Source of the DNA: JADJPO01 sp963724535
GTDB taxonomy: Bacteria > Actinomycetota > Actinomycetes > Actinomycetales > Kineosporiaceae
Reading direction: 5' to 3'
Assembly (NCBI GenBank): GCA_963724535.1
Contig: CAVRVD010000011.1
Location: 186,001-250,000, forward strand
Length of the DNA stretch: 64,000 nt
Numbering within the stretch: the first letter of the stretch is position 1; the number at the start of each line of letters is the position of its first letter. A program made the translations under genes and the position numbers. The notes under the pieces are model-generated. The model was given only the letters and a program-made list of their open reading frames with translations. It was not told the DNA's origin and ran no database searches. This document shows positions 45,004 to 53,623 of this stretch, in pieces.

Positions 45004-46584
45004 CTACTTGTTGAGCCACACGCTGCGGAACCCGTACGACGTGAGCGGGATCCCGCTCTTGTCCGGCACGAAACCCTCGACCCCGGCGCTGTAGGCGTCC
45101 AGGTTGTTCGGGAAGCCCCAGATGATGTAGCCGCCCTCGTCGTACTCGATCTGCTGGGCCCGCTTGACCAGGTCGCAGCGGGCGGTCTCGTCGACGGTGG
45201 CGTTCGCCTCGTTGACGAGCTTGGACCACTCCGGGTTGTTCCAGTGCGTCTCGTTGTAGGGAGACGACGTGAACCCGGAGTTGGCGGTCTGGGGCAGGTA
45301 GTCCCGGGTGAACCAGAAGTCCTGCGCGAAGGGCCACTTGAGGTAGTCGTCGCCGTAGAAGACGCCCGCGTCCACCTTGTTGACCTTCACGTTCACCCCG
45401 GCCTCCTTGGCCTGCTGGGCGAACACCTGCGCCGCCTCGACGAGCCCGGCCGCGACCGGTGCCGTGACGAGGGTGACGGTGAGGTTGCTCGCGCCGGCCT
45501 CGGCGAGCAGCTTCTTGGCCTGCTCGATGTCCTGCTCACGCGGCGGGATGTCGGTCGGGTAGCAGACGTCGAGCGGGGCGTACATGTCGGTGCCGACCTT
45601 GCCATGCCCGTCCAGGACCTGGTCGACCATCTGCTGACGGTCCACGATCAGCCGCAGCGCCTGACGCACCTTCACGTTGTCGAACGGCGCGGTGTCCACG
45701 CGCATCGTGAACGGGATCCAGGAGCCGGTCTCGGACTCGAGCACCTTGACCTGGGGGTTCGCCTCGACGATCTTGATCTGGCCCAGCGGCAGCTGGTCGA
45801 TCGCGTCGACCTGGCTGCCGAGCAGCGCGTTGACCCGCGCGGAGTCGTCCGGGAAGTCGATGATCGTCACGCTGTCGACGTAGGGCTGTCCCTGACGCCA
45901 GTAGTTCGGGTTCGCGGCGAAGGTGCTCTGTTGGCCGGGCGTGAACGAGGTCAGCATGAACGGGCCGGAGCTGACCGGCTTCGCCAGGTCGTACCCCGTC
46001 GGCACGATGCCGGTCGCGTACTGCGCGACCGCGTCGGGGAAGGTCACGAACGGCTTCTTGAACGGGAAGACCACGGTCTGCGCGTCCGTCGCCTTCATGT
46101 CCTCGCGCATCAGGTCCTGCAGCGCGGTCGCCGACGCCTTGGGGTCCTTGGGGTCGGTGATCCGCTGGAAGGAGAAGATCACGTCGTCCGCGGTGATCGG
46201 GCTGCCGTCGGAGAACTTCAGCCCGTCCCGCAGGTGCACGGTCCAGGTCTTCGCGTCCGACGACGGTGTGATCTCGTCCGCGAGCGACATTTCCACCTTG
46301 TGCTCGACGCTGTAGGTCGCGAGCGTGTCGTACAGCGAAATCGCGCGGGCCTCGTCCGGGTGCGTGACCGGGGCGTGCGCGTCCAGCGTGTCCTTGGCGG
46401 AGCCGCCGACGATGCCGACCCTCAGGTCGCCGCCCTTCTTGGGCTCGCCGGCTGCGCCGGTGCTCGTGCTATCCGGCTGGTTGGGTGTTCCGCCCGACGA
46501 GCAGGCGGCTGTGGTGGTAATCGCGGCCGTGATCGCGATCGCGACCATCAGCTTGAAGCGCCGATGCGGCGGTTGATGTCTCAT
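45004..46584 (-). CDS. ABC transporter substrate-binding lipoprotein, SBP family 5
   Basis: 526 residues. Signal peptide with lipobox TAAC (Cys about residue 28), then a family-5 solute-binding fold: WTVHLRDGLKFSDGSPITAD, DVIFSFQRITDP, SSGPFMLTSFTPG, NPNYWRQGQPYVDSV, VRQALRLIVDRQQMVDQVLD. It captures peptides or other medium-sized solutes outside the membrane and delivers them to the DppBC-like channel. The degraded carnitine dehydrogenase gene upstream hints that the substrate could be a quaternary-amine compound; this is inference only. 51 bases precede the permease start. Confidence 0.93.
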   Translation of the reverse strand: MRHQPPHRRFKLMVAIAITAAITTTAACSSGGTPNQPDSTSTGAAGEPKKGGDLRVGIVGGSAKDTLDAHAPVTHPDEARAISLYDTLATYSVEHKVEMSLADEITPSSDAKTWTVHLRDGLKFSDGSPITADDVIFSFQRITDPKDPKASATALQDLMREDMKATDAQTVVFPFKKPFVTFPDAVAQYATGIVPTGYDLAKPVSSGPFMLTSFTPGQQSTFAANPNYWRQGQPYVDSVTIIDFPDDSARVNALLGSQVDAIDQLPLGQIKIVEANPQVKVLESETGSWIPFTMRVDTAPFDNVKVRQALRLIVDRQQMVDQVLDGHGKVGTDMYAPLDVCYPTDIPPREQDIEQAKKLLAEAGASNLTVTLVTAPVAAGLVEAAQVFAQQAKEAGVNVKVNKVDAGVFYGDDYLKWPFAQDFWFTRDYLPQTANSGFTSSPYNETHWNNPEWSKLVNEANATVDETARCDLVKRAQQIEYDEGGYIIWGFPNNLDAYSAGVEGFVPDKSGIPLTSYGFRSVWLNK

Positions 46585-46689
46585 CTGGGTCGTTCCTCCT
46601 TGCGAGCAGTGATGGAGAGTGGCTTAAGCGGATCTCTCAGCGGTTGAGCTGGGGGCGGGGCACGCGGGGCCGGGCGGCACCGCCGTCGG

Positions 46690-47110
46690 TCAGGCGGGCC
46701 GCGCCTGCGGCGGACCACCTGCAGCCCGCTCGAGCAGTGCCTCGTCGTGCGCGGCGAGGACCTCGCCGGCGCCGTACGGTACGTCGCGGAGCCGCTGGAG
46801 GACCGCAACCAGGCAGGTGTCTCGCAACCGCTCCAGCTCCCGCACGGACGCACCGGCCGCCTGGGCGTCGGACTGCGTCTCGATGCGGTCGAGCAGCTCC
46901 TCGGTCGGGTCGGGGACGTCACAGCTCGTACGGCACGGAGCGCGGGGCCGAACGGCTCATGAAGTGCCGCATCCCGCCCTCGCCGCCGGCGATCCGGTAG
47001 GTGAGCATCGTCCCCATCCGCGATGAACCCGTCGACCTCCCGGCGGACGTGCAGCGAGCGCATGCCCACGGCCCGGTAGACCGAGCCGCCCGCCCGACCA
47101 CGTCGGTCGG
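46690..47110 (-). pseudogene. L-carnitine dehydrogenase / 3-hydroxyacyl-CoA dehydrogenase, degraded C-terminus
   Basis: Three minus-strand frames contain consecutive pieces of one protein: SVYRAVGMRSLHVRREVDGF then IAD; MLTYRIAGGEGGMRHFMSR; and DVPDPTEELLDRIETQSDAQ, AAGASVRELERLRDTCLVAV, LQRLRDVPYGAGEVLAAHDE, ending at TGA 46690. The pieces match the C-terminal half of L-carnitine dehydrogenases (LTYHLGGGEGGMRHF-type motif). Most of the NAD-binding half is missing, and there is one internal deletion plus at least one frameshift. It lies directly upstream of, and in line with, the ABC transporter operon. Confidence 0.65.
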
Positions 47111-47267
47111 ACTACTTCACGGTGCGCACCTCTGCCAGGGCAGCAGGTAGACGGTGACGGGTGCCGAGCACGACGTCCGCTGGGCCGTCGGCGGAGCAGC
47201 GAGGGCAGCGGCCGAGGCGACGCGGCCACTACCGCTCCGCGGCGGCGGTCCTCGCTGACGAGTAGGT

Positions 47268-47442
47268 GCGCCGGGGGCGCCCTCGCTGCCCCCGATCGTG
47301 AAGCCGAGGTTCTGCAGCCACCGACGAGACGACTGCGACTGGAAACGCTGACGCTCGGTCACGCCCGTCGCGATCGAGATGACCTGCTTCACCGGCCAGC
47401 GAGTGCCGTCGATCTCGACCCAGTACTCGCGGACGCCTTCAG
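47268..47442. repeat. Left arm of a large inverted repeat
   Basis: About 175 bases. A core of roughly 134 bases (about 47,296-47,429) is an exact reverse complement of 47,499-47,633; the outer ~30 bases match with a few changes. Read on the minus strand it encodes REYWVEIDGTRWPVKQVISI, ATGVTERQRFQSQSSRRWLQ, NLGFTIGGSEG. A 43-base spacer separates it from the right arm. Confidence 0.9.
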
Positions 47443-47485
47443 GTATACGCCCGGCGAGCCGCGCGCGGACCAGGTCGGGCGTCAG

Positions 47486-47657
47486 CTGAAGGTCTCCCCG
47501 AGTACTGGGTCGAGATCGACGGCACTCGCTGGCCGGTGAAGCAGGTCATCTCGATCGCGACGGGCGTGACCGAGCGTCAGCGTTTCCAGTCGCAGTCGTC
47601 TCGTCGGTGGCTGCAGAACCTCGGCTTCACGACCGGGGCAGCGAGGCGCCCCGGCGC
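47486..47657. repeat. Right arm of a large inverted repeat
   Basis: Inverse copy of 47268-47442. Read on the plus strand it encodes the same segment (PEYWVEIDGTRWPVKQVISI ... NLGF), then loses frame among the G residues near 47,635. It runs into the start of the DUF6884/GIY-YIG gene. Confidence 0.9.
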
Positions 47658-48701
47658 TCCAATGTGAAGCGCACGCCGGGGGGGAGTCCCGCCGCTGTCG
47701 CTCTCGGGCGGCCAGCGGACGTCGTGCGGGGGCGGAAGATCAACCAGGCCACCGCCGCCGCGAACACACCGGCCGCCCGGCTCGCCCTGGCCCAGGTAAT
47801 GTTCGAGTGGTTCATCCTGTCGGCCGAGCACGGCCTGGTCGGCCCGAACGAGTGGCTCGAACCCTACGAGCGATACCTGCCCGACACCTCACGCGACTAC
47901 CGGCGACGGTGGGGAGCGAAAGTGGCCAGGCAGCTGGAGCAAGCCATCGGCTCACTGTCAGGTGTGGTCATCGACGTCCACGCCGGCGCGACGTACGTGG
48001 AGCCGGTCGGGGCCGTGGTGCTCGACCAGCTCAAGGGTCTCTCGTTCGGTCGGCGCTTGTCGTGGTACCTCCACCGCAACGCGCAGAGCGCGGGCGGCTC
48101 CACGATGCTCTCGCTGCTCCAGGACGAGGTGTCGGCCACTACGCTCGCGGACGTCATAGCGACTGGTAGCGCTGACCTGCGTGTCCCAGGCATGTACAGC
48201 TGGTGGGTCGACGACGCCGGCGCGGCAGAGCTCTCTGCCGGGCTTGTTCACCAAGTCCGGGCTGGTCTCGTGTACGCCGGGCTTGCCGGCGCGACTCGCA
48301 GCGGTGGCGCGGCGTCGTCGAACACGCTCTGGGGACGGATCGCCACCATGCACCTCGGCAACAAGCATGGGTTCTCCACCCTTCGGTACAGCCTCGGCTC
48401 GATCCTTGCGGAGACCAACGGCCAGCCGGCCATCGACGAAGGGCAACTGACCCGATGGATGTACGAGCACCTTCGCGTTATCCCCATTCCTGTCTGGGAC
48501 CTCGACCCCGATCTGCTCGGTAACTGGATCGAGGCCACAGCCGCGGACCAGCGGAACGCAGATCAATCCACCCGCGGTAGCGGACCTCGAGCGCCTCGGC
48601 CGGCCCCCGGTCCGATCAGGAATCGGCAAGCGCCAAAGTCCAGTCGCGCTAAGGATGATATGCGCCGACACAAACTTGTGCGAATCAGTGTCACTTGGTA
48701 G
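47607..48701 (+). CDS. DUF6884 / GIY-YIG-like nuclease protein
   Basis: 364 residues in the open frame. Residues ~65-135 match the DUF6884 pattern (FEWFILSAEHGLVGPNEWLE, PYERYLPDTSRDYRRRWGAK, VVIDVHAGATYVEPVG). Residues ~195-305 resemble a GIY-YIG-type nuclease module (RVPGMYSWWVDDAGAAELSA, AGLVYAGLAGATRSGGAASS, NTLWGRIATMHLGNKHGFST, LTRWMYEHLRVIPIPVWD). The C-terminal ~55 residues are basic and unlike the family. A third domain encoded by the inverted repeat lies upstream but one frame off, so the original protein was probably longer and the start shown is uncertain. A restriction or defence nuclease role is plausible but unproven. Confidence 0.65.
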   Translation: MAAEPRLHDRGSEAPRRSNVKRTPGGSPAAVALGRPADVVRGRKINQATAAANTPAARLALAQVMFEWFILSAEHGLVGPNEWLEPYERYLPDTSRDYRRRWGAKVARQLEQAIGSLSGVVIDVHAGATYVEPVGAVVLDQLKGLSFGRRLSWYLHRNAQSAGGSTMLSLLQDEVSATTLADVIATGSADLRVPGMYSWWVDDAGAAELSAGLVHQVRAGLVYAGLAGATRSGGAASSNTLWGRIATMHLGNKHGFSTLRYSLGSILAETNGQPAIDEGQLTRWMYEHLRVIPIPVWDLDPDLLGNWIEATAADQRNADQSTRGSGPRAPRPAPGPIRNRQAPKSSRAKDDMRRHKLVRISVTW

Positions 48702-49034
48702 AGTACAGTAGACCCAAGACGTATGAGATAGAGTACTGCGGAGCATCGAGAGCGGCACAGTACTAGAGCATGTGCGGCGAAGTTGCGGAGTTGGCTGCTA
48801 GACAACGCAAGCTGTGGCGGCAGCTACAGGGCGATCACTGCGCGCGACAGGTCGGCAGGGGGGAGGTGTGGTGAAGGAGGTGGGAGAAGTTGGATTGGGG
48901 CAGGAGGAGGGCATGAAGATGCGGCCAACTTATACGGACGATCTGACGCAAGGAGCTGGTATATGAGAGAAACCTAGCCTGTCGGCGCAGGGCCGTCAGG
49001 ACACCGAGGCCCCCGTGCGTGAAGGAGGACCCGA
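48702..49034. other. Lower-GC interval, possible small ORF
   Basis: Clearly lower in GC than its surroundings, so probably foreign. A 31-codon frame GTG 48871 to TGA 48966 (MKEVGEVGLGQEEGMKM...) has GGGAGG 4 bases upstream. Nothing else supports it as a gene. Confidence 0.3.
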
Positions 49035-49484
49035 ATGCCCGCGAAGAACGCCAAGACCACCTCCGACGGGTTCAGCGCTGCCGAGCGCGCCGCGATGAAG
49101 GAGCGCGCCGCCGAACTGCGCGCTGAGGGCAAGAAGGGCGCCAAGAGGGCCGAGGGACTGCAGGCCGTCCTGGACGGGATCGCGGGGATGGCGCCGCAGG
49201 ACCGCGCGCTCGCCGAGCGCGTGCACGTCGTCGTCACCACGACCGCCCCCGAGCTGTCACCGAAGACCTGGTACGGCATGCCTGCCTACGCGGATGCGGA
49301 CGGCAAGGTCGTCGTCTTCTTCCAGGACGCTGGCAAGTTCAACTACCGGTACTGCACCCTGGGCTTCCAGGAAGCCGCGAACCTCGATGACGGCGACATG
49401 TGGCCGGTGTCCTACGCGCTCACGGCATGGAACCCCGTGGTGGAGCAGAGGGTCGCCGAGCTGGTCAAGGCCGCGACCTCCTGA
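49035..49484 (+). CDS. DUF1801 (YdhG-like) protein
   Basis: 149 residues. A Lys/Glu/Ala-rich helical N-terminus (MKERAAELRAEGKKGAKRAE) is followed by the DUF1801 fold: LSPKTWYGMPAYADADGKVV, FFQDAGKFNYRYCTLGF, LDDGDMWPVSYALTAWNPVV. Members are small SRPBCC-independent alpha/beta proteins, some proposed as iron chaperones. GGAGG lies 8 bases before the ATG. Isolated single gene. Confidence 0.85.
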   Translation: MPAKNAKTTSDGFSAAERAAMKERAAELRAEGKKGAKRAEGLQAVLDGIAGMAPQDRALAERVHVVVTTTAPELSPKTWYGMPAYADADGKVVVFFQDAGKFNYRYCTLGFQEAANLDDGDMWPVSYALTAWNPVVEQRVAELVKAATS

Positions 49485-49768
49485 CCGGTGCCGCGATCGC
49501 GGCGGACCACGCGTGGTCCTGGTGCACCTGCGGCGTGGGTCGCGATCGGCGAGGTCCATGCCTCGGTGCTGCCCGGGCAGGGCGGCCCCCGGGCCACGCG
49601 AGCGGCCCGGGAAGCCGCCGGAACCACTGCGCTCGTTCACACCCGCGCGAGCGGTGGACCCACGAGTGTCGGCACTCGCTCGTCACCCTGTGCGCACGCC
49701 ACGCCAAGACTGGGCGACATGCCACGCTATGGCCTCCGCCGACATCCCTGCGACAAGGGGCGAGATAG

Positions 49769-51427
49769 ATGCTGGAGACGGTCGCCGCGTACCTTGTGGT
49801 CACGTTCGTGCTCGGCCTGCTGGCGCTCATGCTGCGGCTGCCGCCGCTGGTGGGCTTCCTCGCCGCCGGCTTCGTCCTGGGCGGGCTCGGGGTGGAACAC
49901 CTCCCCCAGATCGACACCCTGGCCGACCTCGGTGTGACGTTGCTGCTCTTCGGCATCGGCCTGAAGCTGGATGTCCGCAGTCTGGTCAAACGTGAGGTGT
50001 GGCTCACCGCGTCGATCCACGTCCTCGCCAGCGTGGTGCTCGGTGTCGCCGCCCTGGCCGCGCTGGGGGCCGTGGGCTTCGGTGTCCTCGACGGTCAGAG
50101 CTTCGCAACCATGGCGCTCGTCGCCTTCGCACTCGCGTTCTCCAGCACCGTCTTCGTGCTCAAGGTCCTCGATCAGCGTGGCCACTCGCACGCCTTCTAC
50201 GGCCGGGTCGCGATCGGCATCCTGATCATCCAGGACATCGTCGCCGTCATCTTCGTCACCGCCAGCAGCGGCAGGCTTCCGAGCCTGTGGGCCCTCGCGT
50301 TGGTGCTGCTCTGGCCGGCATCGAGGGTCTTCCGGATGGCGTGGAGCCGGATCGGGCACGGCGAGATGCAGTCGCTCTTCGGCATCGTCATGGCTCTCGT
50401 CCCGGGTTACCTGCTCTTCGACGCGGTCGGACTCAAGGGCGATCTGGGGGCTCTCGTCGTTGGAATGCTGCTGTCCTCGCACAACGCCGCGTCCGAGCTG
50501 TCCCGCTCGCTGTTCCACCTCAAGGAGCTGCTGCTCGTCGGGTTCTTCGTCTCCATCGGTCTGACCGGCCTCCCGGACACCGAGGCCATCCTGCTCGCCG
50601 TCGTCCTCGCCCTGCTGCTGCCCCTGAAGGCCGCCGGGTATGTCGCGATCTTCGCCCCGCAGCGGCTGCGTCACCGCACATCGCTCTTCGCATCGGCAGC
50701 GCTGATGAACTACTCGGAGTTCGGCCTGATCGTCGTCGCGGTGGGCGTGGACAGCGGCCTGATCGGCGAGGAATGGCTGGTGCTGCTGTCATTGGCGGTG
50801 GCGATCAGCTTCGTCGTGGCTGCCATCGTCAACGGCCCGGGTCAGCGGCTCATCGAGCAGCTGGCACTGCGCGCGCCCAAGCAGAAGCCCGCCACCCTCC
50901 ACCCCGAGGACCGACCCGGCGACGCCAAGGGGGCGGAGGCCATCGTCTTCGGGATGGGGCGGGTGGGACTGGCCGCCTACAAGCGACTGCACGACGGGTA
51001 CAGCCTCGACGTGGTCGGCGTCGACAGCGACGGGACCCGGGTGAACAAGCTGATCGATCAGGGGGTGTCGGTCGTTGAAGGAGACGCGAGTGACGCAGAG
51101 CTCTGGACGCGGCTGCGCGGCAAGGACAACATCCGGATCGCCATCATCGCGATGCCCCGGCACGGAGCGAACATCTCCGCCGTGCACACGCTGCGGAACA
51201 GCGGCTTCGAGGGCGCCATCGCGGCGGTGGCCCGCTACGAGGACGAGGTCGGCCAGGCGAACACGTACGGAGCCGACACCGCCTTCAACGTGTACGCCGG
51301 CGCCGGCCTCGAGCTCGCCGACCAGGTGACCCGCCTCGTCCACGGCATCGAGGAGAACCCGCGCCTCACCCCGGACGACCCCGACGGCCCGTTCCTCGAC
51401 GGTCCCTCCACCCAGGCCGAGCGCTGA
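49769..51427 (+). CDS. Kef-type cation/proton antiporter with TrkA-N domain
   Basis: 552 residues. About 12 transmembrane helices of the CPA2 family (VGFLAAGFVLGGLGVEHLPQ; LLLFGIGLKLDVRSL; ALAFSSTVFVLKVL; GILIIQDIVAV with the transport Asp). From about residue 385 a cytosolic Rossmann RCK domain follows (AIVFGMGRVGLAAYKRLHDG; VVGVDSDGTRV). It exports K+ or Na+ in exchange for protons and is gated by nucleotide or redox ligands. A second antiporter system (Mrp) lies 10 kb downstream. Confidence 0.92.
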   Translation: MLETVAAYLVVTFVLGLLALMLRLPPLVGFLAAGFVLGGLGVEHLPQIDTLADLGVTLLLFGIGLKLDVRSLVKREVWLTASIHVLASVVLGVAALAALGAVGFGVLDGQSFATMALVAFALAFSSTVFVLKVLDQRGHSHAFYGRVAIGILIIQDIVAVIFVTASSGRLPSLWALALVLLWPASRVFRMAWSRIGHGEMQSLFGIVMALVPGYLLFDAVGLKGDLGALVVGMLLSSHNAASELSRSLFHLKELLLVGFFVSIGLTGLPDTEAILLAVVLALLLPLKAAGYVAIFAPQRLRHRTSLFASAALMNYSEFGLIVVAVGVDSGLIGEEWLVLLSLAVAISFVVAAIVNGPGQRLIEQLALRAPKQKPATLHPEDRPGDAKGAEAIVFGMGRVGLAAYKRLHDGYSLDVVGVDSDGTRVNKLIDQGVSVVEGDASDAELWTRLRGKDNIRIAIIAMPRHGANISAVHTLRNSGFEGAIAAVARYEDEVGQANTYGADTAFNVYAGAGLELADQVTRLVHGIEENPRLTPDDPDGPFLDGPSTQAER

Positions 51428-51475
51428 GCCGCATCACGGCCGGCCGGCAGGTCTCCCTGCGCGCGGCGTGGTAGA

Positions 51476-52000
51476 TCAGTAGCGGTGCAGTGGATCCGGG
51501 GGACGTCGCGTGGGGAGTGTCGGCGTCCGAGTGGGAGACGAACGCTGCTCCCATAGGGCCAGGTCGGCGGCATAGTGCTGCGCGAACGTCTCCTCCACCT
51601 CCGCGGGCCAGCTGACAGATTCGCGCACCGTCAGGTTGACGTGTGGCAGCGCGACGTCCAAGAGCTCGGCAAGCGCCGCGAAGTCCCACCTGATGAAGTG
51701 GTTGGCGAGACCGCAGTGGTCGACCTGCGGAAGAAGCTCCGGTGTCTTGAATGGGAAGCCTCCCGAGAGGGCCGCGTCGGCGAACGCGGGGAAGGTGAGT
51801 CGGATACCGCGTCGCTGTCGGTAGTCCCGCCAGGTCGCCTCGAAGCGGTCGTGCGGCTCCCGGAGGAGCGCCACGCGCCGGCGAAGGGCAAGGAACTCGG
51901 CCGGCCCAACGGGGCGCATCGGTCGCGCCGCTCGGATGCTGCTCGAGGCGTTCTTGTAGATCAGGCAGAAGCCCAGCTCGTTCGTGACCTGGCACAGCAC
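51476..52000 (-). CDS. Sulfotransferase-family protein, short
   Basis: 174 residues. LGFCLIYKNASSSIRAARPM resembles the 5'-phosphosulfate loop (PKNASSS-type) and LLREPHDRFEATWRDYRQRR the 3'-phosphate-binding segment (RDPxxRxxS-type) of Sulfotransfer_2 proteins. The domain is shorter than usual and starts with GTG at 52000, so it may be N-terminally trimmed. It would transfer sulfate from PAPS to a carbohydrate. No partner genes adjoin. Confidence 0.65.
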   Translation of the reverse strand: MLCQVTNELGFCLIYKNASSSIRAARPMRPVGPAEFLALRRRVALLREPHDRFEATWRDYRQRRGIRLTFPAFADAALSGGFPFKTPELLPQVDHCGLANHFIRWDFAALAELLDVALPHVNLTVRESVSWPAEVEETFAQHYAADLALWEQRSSPTRTPTLPTRRPPDPLHRY

Positions 52001-52071
52001 GGTTCCGCACCACCCGGACCGATGACGACGTCCTGCTTGCGATCGACGTCCTGCCTTGGATCGACAGGGCG

Positions 52072-52614
52072 CTACGCCAGGATGTCACCTCCGCTGCAGC
52101 AGCCGTAGATCAGCGTCCCCCTACCGTCGTACATGCCGTACCAATGGCCCCTGATGATGAGCGTGTTGCACTTGGCGCACAGTGCATCCAGCGCCTGGTT
52201 AATGCGGATGACCGAGGCGTTCTTGAGCCCCAGGACCGCCTTGATCCAGTCTCTGTCGTGCTCGCGAAGACCCTGTTGCATGAACTCGAACATCCCGTAT
52301 GAGGCTCCGCACGCCGAACAGTCGACGCGGTTCGAGAACCATGATCCGGCACACGTGATCCCGAGTTCGGACTCGATCCGGTCCCTCTCCTGCTGTGAGA
52401 CGAGCTCGTACCCGATCTCGTCGATCCGTGCGGGCGTCCAGTACCAGCGCATGACTGCCTGCGCCTGCGAGCGGGACACGTAGAAGGTCGCGGTCCGGCC
52501 GCTCCTGACGGCCTCCTGGATCATGGCCACCACGATGCCGTGGTCGGCGGATACGACCGTCTTGCCGCCATCGACGGCTGCTTCGACGGATTTCAGCAAC
52601 GAGACGAGTTCCAT
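52072..52614 (-). CDS. Hypothetical protein with two CxxC pairs
   Basis: 180 residues from ATG 52614 with GGAGGGG 4-5 bases upstream. N-terminal alpha/beta part (VDGGKTVVSADHGIVVAMIQ; TATFYVSRSQAQAVMRWYW), then a zinc-ribbon-like pair CSAC ... CAKC about 50 residues apart, and a Gly/Cys-rich end (YGCCSGGDILA). Not recognised. 54 bases separate it from the upstream zinc-ribbon gene, so the two form a small operon. Confidence 0.7.
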   Translation of the reverse strand: MELVSLLKSVEAAVDGGKTVVSADHGIVVAMIQEAVRSGRTATFYVSRSQAQAVMRWYWTPARIDEIGYELVSQQERDRIESELGITCAGSWFSNRVDCSACGASYGMFEFMQQGLREHDRDWIKAVLGLKNASVIRINQALDALCAKCNTLIIRGHWYGMYDGRGTLIYGCCSGGDILA

Positions 52615-52668
52615 ACGACCCCTCCAACTTCCCGTCGTGACATTGCCTGGCTGTGCCGGGTCGGTCAG

Positions 52669-53160
52669 CTACTCCTGGGTGAGGCGCGACGTGACGGCAG
52701 TGATGATAGGACCCGGATCGTTGATGCAGGTCCCGCACGGGTAGATGACGATCCCCTCGCCAAGCCCGGGCACGCGGACCCGGCAGGCACACATCAGGGT
52801 TGAGCCGTCGCACCACGTCTCGCACTGCGGCCGCCTCGTGAAGCCCGACGACGCGGCGGTGGAGTGCCCGACCGCGGCCGCCGCGAACTCCGAGGATGCC
52901 CGCGCCCACGAGACGTTCTGCGAACAACCGCAGTTCGACGACGTCGAGCTCCACGAGGGCTCTGAGGGCTTCGTGAGGTGTGACCGGCAGTGCCGGCAGA
53001 TCACGGCCTCGGGATGGATCGACTCCCTGCAGTAGGGACACACACCGCCATGGTCCGGCAGGGTGGGCTCCACACCTGAGCCGCAGTGCTTGCACTTGAG
53101 GGCCTGCGCGCTGATCTCCTCTCGGCAGTAGGGGCATTCCCTCATTCGGTCATTCGCCAT
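52669..53160 (-). CDS. Double zinc-ribbon protein with Cys-rich C-terminus
   Basis: 163 residues from ATG 53160 (GGAGGT 5 bases upstream). Two zinc ribbons: CPYCREEISAQALKCKHCGS and CPYCRESIHPEAVICRHCRS. After a Ser/Ala-rich spacer there is a third Cys-rich unit (QCETWC, MCACRV, YPCGTC). Predicted cytosolic. Function unknown; may bind nucleic acid or act with the adjacent CxxC protein. Confidence 0.7.
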   Translation of the reverse strand: MANDRMRECPYCREEISAQALKCKHCGSGVEPTLPDHGGVCPYCRESIHPEAVICRHCRSHLTKPSEPSWSSTSSNCGCSQNVSWARASSEFAAAAVGHSTAASSGFTRRPQCETWCDGSTLMCACRVRVPGLGEGIVIYPCGTCINDPGPIITAVTSRLTQE

Positions 53161-53311
53161 CGCGCACCTCCGGCGAGCGGTCACCTGCCCGGACACCAAC
53201 TCCTCCGACGCCCCTACAGAGGCAGACCATCCCCGTGCAGATACATCAGCTTCGAGTACGCCGGCCCGGCCTGGCTGCCGCGCCGGAGCCGCTCGTCACC
53301 GAGGACGACGA

Positions 53312-53482
53312 TCACGAGCCGAATCGTCGCAGCAGATCGGCGTACGCCATCGCACCGTCGAGGAAGCCGCCCCTGGGTGCCGCGGCCCGGGCCACGGTGC
53401 GGCCGACGCCGTCCGGAGCATCGCCGTACCCGGAACCGAGCTGCGTGGACAGGCCCCTGGGATCGGCCCGTAAGACCCTCAC
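53312..53482 (-). CDS. Possible small protein
   Basis: 56 residues from GTG 53482 (MRVLRADPRGLSTQLGSGYG ... GGFLDGAMAYADLLRRFGS). The composition is protein-like and it has a clean stop. No family and no strong ribosome-binding site. The rest of 53,161-53,623 appears non-coding. Confidence 0.3.
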   Translation of the reverse strand: MRVLRADPRGLSTQLGSGYGDAPDGVGRTVARAAAPRGGFLDGAMAYADLLRRFGS

Positions 53483-53623
53483 ATCGGGTCGGTCGTGGCT
53501 GTCAGACTGGCTGCATGCCTGAGGGTGGTCCTTCGTGAACCGGACGTCGAGGACCTGGAAGAGCTGCTGCACCCCGCAGGGCAGGGCCGACCACCGGTCT
53601 GGTGCGGTGGGCAGGGGGCGTCC

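Noticed and set aside
49485..49768. Possible coding frames between the DUF1801 and Kef genes
   Set aside because: Only Arg/Pro-rich overlapping frames; no start signal or motif.
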